A stretch of 64,000 nucleotides of DNA from Hermatobates lingyangjiaoensis (lineage: Eukaryota; Arthropoda; Insecta; Hemiptera; Hermatobatidae): contig JAPFBL010001929.1 of NCBI GenBank assembly GCA_026182355.1, positions 558,501 to 622,500 on the forward strand. Reading direction: 5' to 3'. The notes beneath the pieces were generated by a model. The model saw only the letters and a program-made list of their open reading frames with translations, was not told where the DNA came from and did not search any database. Each line of letters opens with the position of its first letter. Position 1 is the stretch's first letter. Position numbers and translations under genes: made by a program. Below are positions 42,521 to 53,399 of the stretch, piece after piece.

Positions 42521-42832
42521 GAGTAGGTTTGGTTAGGCTGCAGTGGTAGTCCCACAAGGGAACACACGTAGGCTGAATGAAGATTTATTCTACTTTGGGA
42601 GTCCTTCAGAAGTGTATTTGGAGTAGGAATTTTTAATGAGTACCTGACATCGTACATGATGCCAGTACCTGACATCGTACATGCTTGGGACAAAAGGTTT
42701 AACATCCTCTCTGAGAGACGACATCCTTAGATTTATTCACCTCCCACGTGAATAAATTAAGAGCCAGACTGGGTATTGAGCGGATCTATCAGTTCAGAGG
42801 CAAGCACGTTGTCACTGGGCTAACCTGTCCTC
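42521..42832 (-). mobile_element. tRNA-derived SINE with internal duplication
   Basis: Reverse orientation, from gtaggtttggttaggctgca to the tRNA-like head (ttcagaggcaagcacg, gggctaacctgtcc). A 24 bp segment (agtacctgacatcgtacatg plus following bases) is duplicated in tandem at about 42638-42682, absent from other copies. Part of the body near 42575 is deleted. Confidence 0.8.
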
Positions 42833-43089
42833 TCTACTCCGGAGTAACAGTCTATAAGATATGACTAAGAGCATGGACTCATAAAGAAGTCTCAAGCCAA
42901 AAGGCCCTACTAGGTCAATCTGCATATCAGAAGCGTGGAGACTGAAAACAAACAGTACAAAACCCAGTTGTTATTAACAACTTCAACCCAACAACTTCTA
43001 AACCAGTAGACTAAAAAGAACAGAATAAAATGTACCCTAATAACTTATTTTCGCCCCAGAACGGACGAAAATCAACTTTTTATTACTAA

Positions 43090-43160
43090 TTAATTAATGA
43101 GAGTTTAAATTGAACCTGAAGAACTGAATAAGTCTTGTTAAACTTTAATTTTGTATATAT
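43090..43160 (+). repeat. PLE tail fragment (family I type)
   Basis: gagagtttaaattgaacctg and aactttaattttgt recur at 43624-43678 and resemble 225-300 and 9650-9710. A TA-rich tract follows. Confidence 0.45.
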
Positions 43161-43329
43161 ATACTTTGGTCAACAAATAAAAACTTTGGTCAACAAATAA
43201 AAACTTTGGTCAACTAATCTATCTTGTACCACAAAAATAGAGAAAGTGTATTAGAGAAATCGAGAGATTCGGTAGAAAAGTTGTGAAATTAAAAATAGGC
43301 ATACAATTTAACAAGATATATATATATAG

Positions 43330-43490
43330 TTCAATATAGACAAAGAAACAGAGAAATCAAAAGAACACACTTACAGTCTCTAATTTTCGGTTTGAACCGT
43401 CTTCAGGAGAGATAAGAGAGGGAAACCAAGTGCACTGGTTCAGAGACGGTTGGAGACCAACAGTGTTGCCGCATGCGCGCCCGGTCACAG
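43330..43490 (-). repeat. family E PLE terminus
   Basis: Minus strand: starts near ccaaccgtctctgaaccagt, passes the hammerhead at 43371-43416 and ends at a TA tract at 43318. The pre-ribozyme part (cttggtttccctctcttatc) matches 26655-26680 and 63745-63770, so the family E non-coding unit includes about 40 bp upstream of the ribozyme. Confidence 0.65.
43371..43416 (-). ncRNA. family E type I hammerhead ribozyme candidate
   Basis: Minus strand: CUCUC, CUGAAGA, extra C, stem II GGUU/AACC, GAAA, AAUU, A, GAGACUGUAAG. Same pairing as 26671-26718, with stem I UCUC/GAGA plus CUUA/UAAG. Confidence 0.58.
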
Positions 43491-43676
43491 AAAATAAGGT
43501 AGACAGGAATCAATTTATAATTACATGAAATTAGTGGAATATGAAAACAATAAATAAATAAAAGAAAAAATTGAAAAAATTAAGGGAAATTGATACATAT
43601 TAACGAACAATTAATTAATTAATGAGAGTTTAATTTGAACCTGAAGAACTGAATGAGTCTTGTTAAACTTTAATTT

Positions 43677-43678
<2 letters not shown>

Positions 43679-43719
<41 letters not shown>

Positions 43720-43729
43720 TATATATATG
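43679..43729. repeat. (TA)n microsatellite
   Basis: TA repeat with one AAT break, left border of the palindrome at 43730. Confidence 0.92.
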
Positions 43730-43925
43730 TTTTGTTGAACGACCTTTGTACTGTGGCATGAATCATGGTCAAGGAGACCGAAACATGTCAGTTATGAAAA
43801 ATAAATCATTTGGAGAACTAGTGTATTTAATACCAGAAAGATTTAAATCAAAGGTGAGAAAACTTGAAAGATCGACTATGAAATTGATTCATGCCACAGT
43901 ACAAAGGTCGTTTCAACAAAACATG
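43730..43925. repeat. imperfect palindrome with family H hammerhead-like motif
   Basis: gttttgttgaacgacctttg at 43730 is mirrored by caaaggtcgtttcaacaaaa at 43901. The plus motif at 43751-43797 has stem II GGUC-AAGGA-GACC, GAAA, palindrome ACAUGU, cleavage C and a stem I candidate ACUG/CAGU, but the CUGANGA strand is altered (AUGAAUCAU). An open frame across the loop has no known domain. Confidence 0.6.
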
Positions 43926-43958
43926 CATAAAAGAAGGATTGCTCCCTAAATTTACAAA

Positions 43959-43961
43959 TAT

Positions 43962-44009
<48 letters not shown>
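43959..44009. repeat. (TA)n microsatellite
   Basis: About 50 bp of TA with one AAT break. Confidence 0.92.
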
Positions 44010-44011
<2 letters not shown>

Positions 44012-44239
44012 TACTGTTTGTTGTTATTAATGTTCTATGCCTAATTTCTTGTTTCCTTTCTGTGTTCTATTACTAATTCCACTTCTCACACTTAATCAGA
44101 CGGCAAGGCGCCGAAATTATCAAGATTCGTGAGTGTTAGTCCTTTTTCTTGTGTTCTCTAGCTGTAACTTTAATTATATATATATATATATATAATATAT
44201 ATATATATATAATAAATAATATATAACAATTAAAATAAG

Positions 44240-44360
44240 CAGTGACACCGCCATTACGGTCAAAATAGTGAAAAGTGAATCTTTGTTGTGTTTCAGTTTA
44301 TGTGTCACTGCTTATTTTAATTGTTATTTGTCCTGCCGGACCGTTTTTCGTTTATCATGG
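44240..44360 (+). repeat. single family F-like unit
   Basis: gccattacggtcaaaatagt through tgtcctgccggaccgttttt matches the right arm of 15380-15550. It starts inside stem II of the motif, as the fused pair at 15440 does. Confidence 0.6.
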
Positions 44361-44559
44361 TATATACTCGTATATACTTTGGTCAACAAATAAAAACTTT
44401 GGTCAACTAAGTATAGTAAGTGTGTTCTTTTGATTTTTCTATGTTTCTTTGTCTATATTGAACTATATTTGTCCGTTTTGGATCGTATTTCCAACGAAAA
44501 AGTGTATATAAATATATATATATATATAAACATGGAAAGAGAGATAAATTAGAAATATA

Positions 44560-46270
44560 CTATTACAGTCTCTATTTTTTCCTTTAAACTTTATGGATAA
44601 AAGTAGTGTTAGACATTTTTTAAACTTACCAATTAAAGTTGAGTTGAGAAGGAATATTAATAAAATATATATTATATAGCAATGAGCCAGGTGACCACAG
44701 TTTGAACTTAAAGTTATCCAATATCCTCACAACTTAATTTTGAATCCATGAAATTCAAAAAGAAAACAAATAAAATACTAAACAGAACATTTCAAGATTT
44801 TAGAACGACCAGACAAGTGAGATTAAATGGGTTGCAATATTGATATAATGTAATATAAAATAGCTCTTCCTTGATAGAATATTATCTGAATCGGTCAGTG
44901 CTTTCTACACGAAGAAGTTCGCAAATCCAGTATTTTATTAAAATTTGTAAAACTTGACAATTTCCTTACAACCTGACAGCATAAACAAATTATCGAAAAT
45001 GAGAAATCAGGAGGTACATAACGAAAAAATTTGTCATAAATCTCAATTATTTTTTAATGAAAATTGAAATTTATTCATACCAATATACCAATGTAAAAAA
45101 AGATATCAAAATGGGTTCAAATGACCTTAAAATGTGTAATTTTTTTCTGTACTTAACTTGGGGCAACAATAGAAATATCAAGGTAATTCCATTATAAATA
45201 TTACACGTGGAATACGAATGTTTAGAAAAGAATAGCTTAAAAAAGTAGATAGAATTATTTACTACTTATGCAGAACATTTTTCCCATTGTCATCATAAAA
45301 AAAGTGGTAAAAAGGTTCTACGTCATAGTTTAATTGGCTTGCTCCTTGCATAGAAAAGTGGTAAATGATTTCATAACCCTATATATTATATATATATATA
45401 TATATACTATATGTACTTCATATGTATCAATGGTAAATTTAAATGATGAAACATGAATTGTTGAAGCCGTGCTAGTACCTAATGCAAGGTCCGAGTAGCT
45501 TTTTCAAGACAAAAAGCACCTTTATATGTACGTACACCAAATTTAGGTTCGACAAGTCTTTACGAGTAGCTTCAATAAGGCAATAAACGGCTTTTATAGG
45601 CATTGGTGTTCACATTAGGTTTCTAACTTTGTTTGACTGGCTGCAAGGTTCCAAAGTAAAGATATCTCAAAAGCTTCATCAAATAAAGGGAATTCTAAGT
45701 TGTGACCGAAAGAAAAAAAAGGAACCACCATGGTGAAATAATACAAAGTTAATTCTAAATCCAGATAAGCTGCTGAAACAATTTTATATATTTAAATATC
45801 GTAATATTTAAATTCATTTCAAGTAATATGTAAATCAGACTGCACTGTTAAATAGCAGAATAATTAATTAGCTAACTGCTTTGCAAGTGAAATTCAAACA
45901 ATGACCTTATGTTTTCCACCCATTAAAGTGCATTGAATGGCAAAACGTCTATTATTCTCAACATAGTCCGTAAAACCATTTAAACACACCATTTTTTAAA
46001 GTTTATATTTTTCCTGCGTAAAACTTGCTGTTTAAACTATTTGTGATGCATCTTTTTGATAACTTTGTTGTTGACTAACTGTTTGCCAATAGAAATATCT
46101 TTCAGTGGATCAATGAAATGGAAAATCAAAGCACGCTTTGTGATGCAGACCTGGTAACACTGGTTAGCCCAGCTTCTCGAGCGTTCCGCCTGCCCTGAGG
46201 TTATATCCTCAGGTGTGCGAAGTTATAAAAGATAATCATAAGTTATATTATTTGACAAATATAATATCGT
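44560..46270. other. AT-rich DNA, mostly unrecognised
   Basis: A decayed family E tail lies at 44520-44600 (ttacagtctctattttttcc). The rest shows nothing recognisable. Confidence 0.4.
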
Positions 46271-46282
46271 TTAACTGACTAT

Positions 46283-46712
46283 GCTATGTTAGGTTAGGTT
46301 TCAGTGACAGTCCCACACACAGGACGAACATTAAACCTTTGTAATAACAAACAATGAATATTCAACCTACATTGGGATCCCAAATTTTGCCTAACTCAAG
46401 TGTATTTAGAGTAGGAATTTTTAGCGAGTTGCCAACATCGTAGAGGCTTGAGTCAGGTGGTTTAACGTCCTCTCCAATGGGGTGACTTAAAAGTTCCACC
46501 CCTGGATAAGCTTCTTTCTATACAAAGAAGTCCATATGAGAAGTACTTTATTAAGATCTATAAAACTTAACAATTTACACAGTTTTGAACATCTCCAAGA
46601 TGAGTAAATCCTCTCAGATTGATTCACTTCCCACCAAATCGAGGGATAACATTGGTATTAACCAGTCCAGAGGTGAGCACGTAAGCCACTCAGCTACTCT
46701 GGCTCCTTTGAT
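46283..46712 (-). mobile_element. tRNA-derived SINE interrupted by about 130 bp
   Basis: The 3' part (46283-46485) runs from gttaggttaggtttcagtga to aacgtcctctcc. The tRNA-like head is at about 46618-46712 (gattcacttcccacc, ggtattaaccagtccagagg, gccactcagctactctggc). The intervening 46490-46615 is unrelated sequence, an insertion in the SINE. Confidence 0.7.
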
Positions 46713-46719
46713 GATGCTA

Positions 46720-47430
46720 AAGAACTTGCATCAAGGTACTTCATCGTACTTTATGTTGAAACGGGTACTAATATTACCTTTGCCTCTTGCACCATCTCGT
46801 GGCGTGGCATTTGGTCCAAACGTTTTACTTTGAATATAGTTTCCGGAGTCCATTCTTCTGTATTTCCGGAAACTATAAATTTCAAATTTATAACTTATAA
46901 ATACTTATAATACTTATAACTATAATTTAAGTTATATAATAACTTAACTTAATAATTATATAATAACTTCAGTTGTAATATTATAACTATAATTAAGTAA
47001 TTTATAGTTATAACTATTATAACATTTTCATCATCCTAAAATATTTATAATAATATCAAAAAATGGTGAAAATTGTATAATCTTAAAATATTGGAAAAAG
47101 AAGCATGCTATTAAATGGCCATCTATCAATTTTAGGTTTAAGTAATGAGTCAAAACGATACATAATTAAATAATTTTTTTCTTAATATTCGTGAAGTGCC
47201 AGGAATGAAATAATTTGTTCATTTAGTAATACGATTATTTATACTAATGTTGAGCTAAACACTTTGCACACCATGTTGTTAAATTTTTAGTTATCATAGG
47301 GTAAGACTATTTATTTTACTGTTTAAACTATTTGTATTCTTGATAACTTTGTAATCAACTAAATGTTTACCAAAAAAAATCAATATTTCTGTGTGGACGA
47401 AAGAAATGAAAATTAAACTGACTTTGGTCT
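46720..47430. other. AT-rich DNA, nothing recognised
   Basis: 46855-47030 is unusually rich in ATAACTTATAA-type words, a local decayed short-period repeat. Confidence 0.4.
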
Positions 47431-47436
47431 GTATTG

Positions 47437-47754
47437 GGGCCAGGTTAGCTCAGTGGTTAACGTACTCGCCTCTGAACTGATAGGACCGGGGTTCGATTCC
47501 CACCTGGCTCTCGATTTATTCACGCGGAGGTGAATAAATCTGAGCATGTCGTCCCTCGGAGGACGTTAAACCGTCGGTCCCGAGCCTGTATGATGTCAGA
47601 TACTCGTAAAAGATCTCTACTCTGAATATACTTGAGTTAGGCAAAATTTAGGACTCCCACTGTAGAATCAATCTTCATTGTGTGGTATCACAAAGGGCCA
47701 ATGCTCGGCCCACGTGTGTTCCCTTGTGGGACCGCCACTGCAACCTAACCTAAC
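47437..47754 (+). mobile_element. tRNA-derived SINE, full length, best copy
   Basis: Acceptor-like GCCAGGT pairs with ACCTGGC (7 bp). A box TTAGCTCAGTGGTTA and B box GGTTCGATTCC are intact. The body is complete and the 3' end is AACCTAACCTAACC. The flanks ttggtctgtatt (just before) and ttggtttgtatt (from about 47756) form a 12 bp target-site duplication with one mismatch. The anticodon region is degraded, so the source tRNA is uncertain. Confidence 0.88.
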
Positions 47755-47904
47755 CTTGGTTTGTATTACAGACCACTGGTTAACGCCGCACGTCATTCGT
47801 TCCACCTGTTCTCTGACTACTTCAGATTTGTATCTTAATGTCAATATATTTACATATAATACTACTTTTTTACAATATCTTATACTTTTTTCTTTTTTTT
47901 TTAG

Positions 47905-48027
47905 TTTTTGAAAGCTTAAAAAGTAGTCTGACTTATGAGAAACAATTAAGATTAAATTTATTGTTTCATGTGGATAATGCAGCACTTCCGGAGACTAATC
48001 AGGTAGAGATTGATTTGTATACACAAG
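47905..48027 (+). CDS. candidate internal exon of a host gene
   Basis: A long pyrimidine tract (tactttttttct then t-rich) ends in TTAG at 47904. The donor ACAAG/GTAAGC follows 48027. The 123 bp between are open in one frame, with a protein-like composition unlike the surroundings (FESLKSSLTYEKQLRLNLLF followed by HVDNAALPETNQVEIDLYTQ). Phase 1 at both ends, so it could join the exon at 18117-18170 in frame. No family is recognised. It is the strongest candidate for host coding sequence here. Confidence 0.55.
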
Positions 48028-48161
48028 GTAAGCATACATGTGGTGTTATTATTATTTCTTTCAGTATTTTAGCTTTACTATTAATCAAATATAACAATAA
48101 TGTTAAAATTTATTTTTGACCAGTTCACGAGATTAGTTTGAATTTATTTCTGATATATTAA

Positions 48162-48811
48162 CCCTTTCGCAGTCTCGCGTATCATGTGTGATACACTGAC
48201 ATGAATGATCAGATGTTTTGTACACATCCTATATGATACACAGTCTGTTTCACTTTCAATGTAAATAAGGTTGTGAAATTTCTTCGTTGGGATTAATTTA
48301 ATTGTCTCAAACATTTTAGGAGAACACCACGTTACTACAATTATCAGTAGCCTGTAGCATCATATATGATTCATAAGATGCCCGAGTGTAAATATTTCAT
48401 TCTTATTTTTTAGGAAAAATAAAGTATGAAAAGCCAAAAATAAACAGATTTGTAAATCCATTTAATAAGAATAATGTCCTTTCAGTTGTACATTACAACA
48501 TAAACTTAACTTACTTCCATATTCAAAATCAAGATGGTCAAAGTTTTACAAATAAAAGAAATGATAACTATATAGACATAATTTCCCTTGGAAAACCATA
48601 TCCCTATTTTTGTTGATGTTTGACATTGAACATTTCTTGCACTGAAGAAATTCAGTAGCTACTTGCTTGACTTTTTTTTTTCCTTTTTTTTTTTTGAAGC
48701 AATATCACGATATCATGAATACTAATTTTATTTGTCATGAAGTAAAATTAAGGCTAATATGTATAAAGCATATGGTGTTAGAATTCTAAAGTCCCTTAGA
48801 CTGCAAAAGGG
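48162..48811. mobile_element. piggyBac-like MITE
   Basis: Ends CCCTTTCGCAGTCT and AGACTGCAAAAGGG form a 14 bp inverted repeat with one mismatch. TTAA precedes the left end (48158-48161) and CTAA follows the right end, one change from the TTAA duplication of piggyBac elements. Subterminal words (atcatgtgtgatac, catcatatatgattc) are small palindromes. The 650 bp interior has no transposase. Confidence 0.55.
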
Positions 48812-48939
48812 CTAAAGTCAGTATCACGATGTTCGTGTGACAGTTTGTTATCCTATACAAAATTTTGTATTCACTCTACAAATCTTTTTATCCCACAAGT
48901 CTTATTGACATTTCCACAAGTATATTTTCTGTTCATACT

Positions 48940-49072
48940 ATAACATGGAAAAAAAATCATTTTTGTTATTTCAGAAACTCATAAATTTTATTTTGTATAT
49001 GCTTTCTGTGAAAAGACTGGGATGAAAACGTCATGAATTCCTTATTACAGATGAACGTTTGTGCAATACTAA
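48940..49072 (+). repeat. direct repeat, copy 1
   Basis: About 125 bp (from ttttgttatttcagaaa to gcaatactaaaaattg) recur at 49850-49974. One frame reads KFYFVYAFCEKTGMKTS then stop in both, preceded by an acceptor-like TTATTTCAG, so it could be a duplicated terminal exon or a transposon end. Confidence 0.5.
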
Positions 49073-49199
49073 AAATTGCAAACAAAAATTTTTGTTCCAC
49101 CAGTCCTACGTGTTGATTCCTGCAAAACTATCAGTCTAACCTGCTTTGACCCAAAAAAGATTATAATCCATGTGTTTAAACTATGTTAATTAGAATAAG

Positions 49200-49640
49200 A
49201 ATTCAAACTGCATGTAATCTATTAAAGTAAATTATCAGTATATTATAACTGTTTAGTACATTTACTAAACAGTTATAATAAACTGTTATCTTAGTAAACA
49301 AATAATACAAAATTGCATATTTTAAAACAGTACCATATAAATCTGAAGAAAAATTTTTCAAAAAGAAAGAAACGACAATTTTATACCCCCAAGATTGCAA
49401 AATATAATTGTAATTATTATATTCACTGTGTTGAACTAGGTCGATAAAAATAACTATTTCTTTTAAATATAAATCACGAAAAATTGTTCAAAAGGCTGTC
49501 TTTATTTGTTTTTTACTAAAAGATAGATCTTTTAAAAGTAACATTTCGAAACTTATACACAAAGTTTTAATAATATCAAGAAAATATCAATGATTAAAAA
49601 TTTAAATTATATAAATAATTTAATTTAATCTGACGTGTTC
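49200..49640. other. AT-rich DNA with a local inverted repeat
   Basis: aactgtttagtacatttactaaacagtt at 49247-49275 is a short perfect palindrome. Nothing else recognised. Confidence 0.4.
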
Positions 49641-49665
49641 AGTCTCCGCTCTACTTTCCTGCGGG

Positions 49666-49713
49666 AACTCTTCACCTCCTGATGATGACGATGGTCAAAA
49701 TGTAGAAGTGAGT
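49666..49713 (+). ncRNA. family F hammerhead-like motif
   Basis: CUGAUGA, extra U, stem II GAC-GAUG-GUC, AAA for GAA, AUGU, A, GAAGUGAG, with stem I CUUC/GAAG. G12 is changed to A. Confidence 0.45.
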
Positions 49714-49849
49714 TATTCCTTTGTCTATCTGTGTGCTACTATCTTTTTAAATTAATTAAAAATGTATTCACATTTAATCAATCATTAAAAATTATAATTT
49801 GTATGTTCTTTTTCTACCGTTCACACTTACGCTTTTCTGATTCACAAAA

Positions 49850-49974
49850 AAAATTTTTTTGTTATATCAGAAAGTCTAAATTTTATTTTGTATATTCCTT
49901 CTGTGAAAAAACTGGGATGAAAACGTCATGAATTCCTTATTAGAGATGAAGGGTTGTACAATACTAAAAATTGG
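49850..49974 (+). repeat. direct repeat, copy 2
   Basis: See 48940-49072. The same terminal peptide frame (FCEKTGMKTS) and acceptor-like TTATATCAG are kept. Confidence 0.5.
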
Positions 49975-49979
49975 AGGTC

Positions 49980-51720
49980 GGGATGTGTGGCTCATTTATT
50001 CTTGGCACAAATATTAGAATGCAAAAAGTTGCATTACTGGGTTAAATCTCCATTTGAATTTCTGAAGCTTGACTTACTGAAGTTGAGTTAGTATTTTTTA
50101 GAAAAAAGATGTTTCATAAGATTTTTAATATTGAGATTTGGGACTGATGTTTTCACGATATGAATACAAATTTAATGCTAATTGAAAAAAAAATACTTGC
50201 AAAGCTGAATGACAATGTAAATAATAAACAATTTATTCCTTGGAAGTTTCTCTTAGTCATAGCTTAAGTAGAAAGAGTATGTAGACATTTGTGTTTCTCG
50301 AAAAAAATTACATATGCAAATACTTTAAACTTTTGCAAAGACACTGTATAATTTTTTCTAAAGAAAACAAAAATATACCTACATAAACAGACATTGATTT
50401 CTATGTAGAATCAGCATAAGTATATCTCTAATCATTTGATAACTACAATAGAGTAGGTGCAAAAAAGGAAACTGTTATAATAACTGCACAATATGCATTC
50501 ATTAAACAATTAAATGCGAAAAGAGGAATTAAAATAATTATATTCCCATACAACAATCAAAGGAAGTAGTAATTTTCACCTGCAAATAACAGGCAACGAC
50601 TTCAACTTGCAACTTGATCATAATTAATAATCTAGAACTTGGAGGTACCTATTAGTAACACATTACAATTGAAGCAAAGAAACAATTTAAGGGACAATGG
50701 AATCTCTGATATCTTTTCCGATTATAAGCCAGTTGAATTTTGTATTTTCACGTGTGTAGATTTAGTTACTAATTGGAAACATTTTGAAAGATGAAGGATT
50801 TTTTCTTCTGCTGCGTCACAAGGAAGTTTTTTTTTTTTTAATCCAAGGTTTACAAGGTTAATTGAGTTTAGACGGAGAATAGACAAAAGTAACATCATCC
50901 GGAGACATGTTTGAAAAAAACGTTTGTGCTCATCCTATTTGATAATCGTTGTAAAAGATTATAATAGGCTTGTTTGTTTTAATTACCAAGGAAATGAGAT
51001 TAGGAAAGGAAGGACCAGGAAGTCGACGGTGGGTGTGTGTGACCTTCGACGTAATGACCCCTAAAACTCTTCAAAAGTAAATTGACTTTTCATTCCTTCA
51101 CCAAACCTAGCATCCATCAATTTATTAACTTTTCTTAAAAAGCTTATTACAAAATTAAAAACAGATTATTGTAATTCTACAGTAAATACGTTTCCATATT
51201 TTAACTGTAACCTTAAAAGTAAATGCAATTATCGTAAAACTCCTTGAAATTAATATATTTGTTTCTTGCCATATATATTTTTTTCTCTCCAAAGCAATAC
51301 CAGTAGCGTTGCAAGGGGGGGGGGGGGGGATTTCGAGTGGATAAAAATAAAAAGTACAAAAAAATTAAAATAATAAAAAGCTATAAAACAGTTAGAAATT
51401 TTATACCAAAATGAGTTTTTAAGGTCATAAATGTTTTATGTTTTATTTGTGTATTATTTTTTTAAACGAATTTTGAACTTTAATATTTTCAAATTAATAA
51501 TAAATTTATTTTAAATTTTTCAAAACTAGTATTTTAATGGGGTTGAAAATGTATGATATTTATTTGCGTAACCAGTTAATTTAACATTTTTTTTCCTAAA
51601 AAAATGTTTGTTTTTCTTTGTTGACGACTATATATATATAACATTTTATACATACTTATAATATAATATTTGATACTTTAACCCTACTGTTATATTATTG
51701 TTATTAGATCTTAAACTTAG
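49980..51720. other. AT-rich DNA; 15 bp G run at 51315
   Basis: Nothing coding recognised. A pure run of 15 G at 51315-51329 is unusual in such AT-rich DNA. Confidence 0.45.
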
Positions 51721-51731
51721 AGGTAACATAG

Positions 51732-52158
51732 TGTAACATAGAGGAACTGTTTGGGAAGAATTATGCATGACGGGAAAGTCACTTTTTTGCCAAAAAACCG
51801 TTTTTAGAAAACATTTTATTCTTCTAAACTGCTATTTCTAGAGTTTTAAAATTTTGGCATTATCTTTGAGGTTACAAACTCAATAAACTAAAAATATATT
51901 CCAATTTTTAAAACAATGGAAAAATATTTTTTTTACTTAAATGTAAAAATTTTGACTTATAATTCAATCTCAAAGCTTATGAGAGCAATACAAGCCATAC
52001 TGTTTGACGGATCAAAATGAAACTGTATCTAAAAATAGAACATTATATGGAGAATGAGTTGAGATAATTTTTTTTCAAAATTACATTCACCAAAGGGGCA
52101 TAAAAGTACGATTTCTGTTTTCAGAAAATGTTTTTTGACGATAAACGGCTCATTATTT
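51732..52158 (+). mobile_element. fragment of the 0.8 kb TIR repeat, copy 3
   Basis: gaattatgcatgacgggaaa through gataaacggctcatt aligns with the second half of copy 1 and the inverted copy 2. The first half and both termini are missing. Confidence 0.6.
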
Positions 52159-52374
52159 TTTCATATTATAATATCATTTGATAGACAGAGGTGACAACTG
52201 ATATATCACACTTTTCGTTCCTTATATTTCGTTTTTTATTATTTTTTCTTTTATAAGATATTTTTCTTTACTTATCTATATTTATTTATTGTTGTTCTTT
52301 ATTTTTTATCCCTCCCTCAAATCAAATTTTCATTTTCGAAACAGTAATATTTTTTAGCCTGAAATATTAACTTA

Positions 52375-53389
52375 CTAGACTACCCGTGACCCCATTTGTC
52401 ATTCAGAATTATAACAATAGTTATTGAAAATAATTCACTGTACATTATTGACAGGGATAATTTTAATTGTTGTTTCTTGCTATAAAGGCACGGAAACAGA
52501 TTCTTATATGGCCCAAGGTTTTGTTCAGAGTTCTTAACACGGTTCATGCTATATACACAGAAAGTATATTTAGCAAAATAAAATCATTTAATAGTAAAAA
52601 AAATCATTTATTTTAATATTTACCCATCCATAAAATAAAATTAATGAAAAAAATGCGTCTTATAATATTACCTCAGAACATTCGCATTTTATCTGATAGT
52701 TGTGTTCACGTTTTTTTCTAAAATTATTAATTAATTAACCTTTAATGTAGTAGTTTATTATATATTTGTTACATTTATTTATAATAAATTTGCTGTAATG
52801 TCATCAGCGAGCACGCAAGCATCTGGGGTACTCTGGCTCCATGCCTTTATTTATTACCAGTGTTCATATTTTGCAAATTTTAAATTAATTTTTTTTTTGT
52901 ACATTTATATGTAAAACATTTTCACTACTGTCAACGGCGAGCATGCAAGCCAGTGACTGACCTGAATTCTATGCTTTTAATTCATTACTATTGTCTATAT
53001 TCTATATTATTCAAATATTAAATTCAAAAATTTTTTTTGTTACATTTATCTTTAATATAATTGTGCTACTGTCATCGGCGAACACGCAAGCCAGTGTGCT
53101 ACCCTGGTCCTATGCCTTTAGTTTATTACCAGTGTTTAAATTACGCAAATATTAAATTGAAAAAAAAAATTGTTTTGTTACATTTATATATAATACATTT
53201 GCACTACTGTCATAGGCGAGCACGCAAGACACTTGCTACCCTGACTCCAAATTTGGAAATATAGTGATAATTTTCTATTATTTAACATTTTTCGTGTAAT
53301 AAATACTATACATTTAATTTCAGGTCTTTATCTCCACGGAAATGGATGAACAAACAAACAAAGAAACTCACGAACTTTATATATAGAGA
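52375..53389 (-). mobile_element. Helitron-like element with four internal tandem units
   Basis: Minus strand: 5' end TCTCTATATATAAAG preceded by A at 53390, 3' end GGGTAGTCTAG followed by T (complement of 52374). The middle holds four units with landmarks (gcgagcacgcaagc type) at about 52802, 52930, 53072 and 53209, spacing 130-142 bp. The last 140 bp at the 3' end match an inverted copy at 62105-62239. No Rep/helicase frame, so it is non-autonomous. No clear hairpin precedes CTAG, which weakens the call. Confidence 0.5.
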
Positions 53390-53399
53390 TTTAAACAAA

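Noticed and set aside
47437..47510. Functional tRNA gene
   Set aside because: Acceptor and box A/B match a tRNA, but the anticodon arm does not fold well and the sequence is continuous with the SINE body present in nine other copies.
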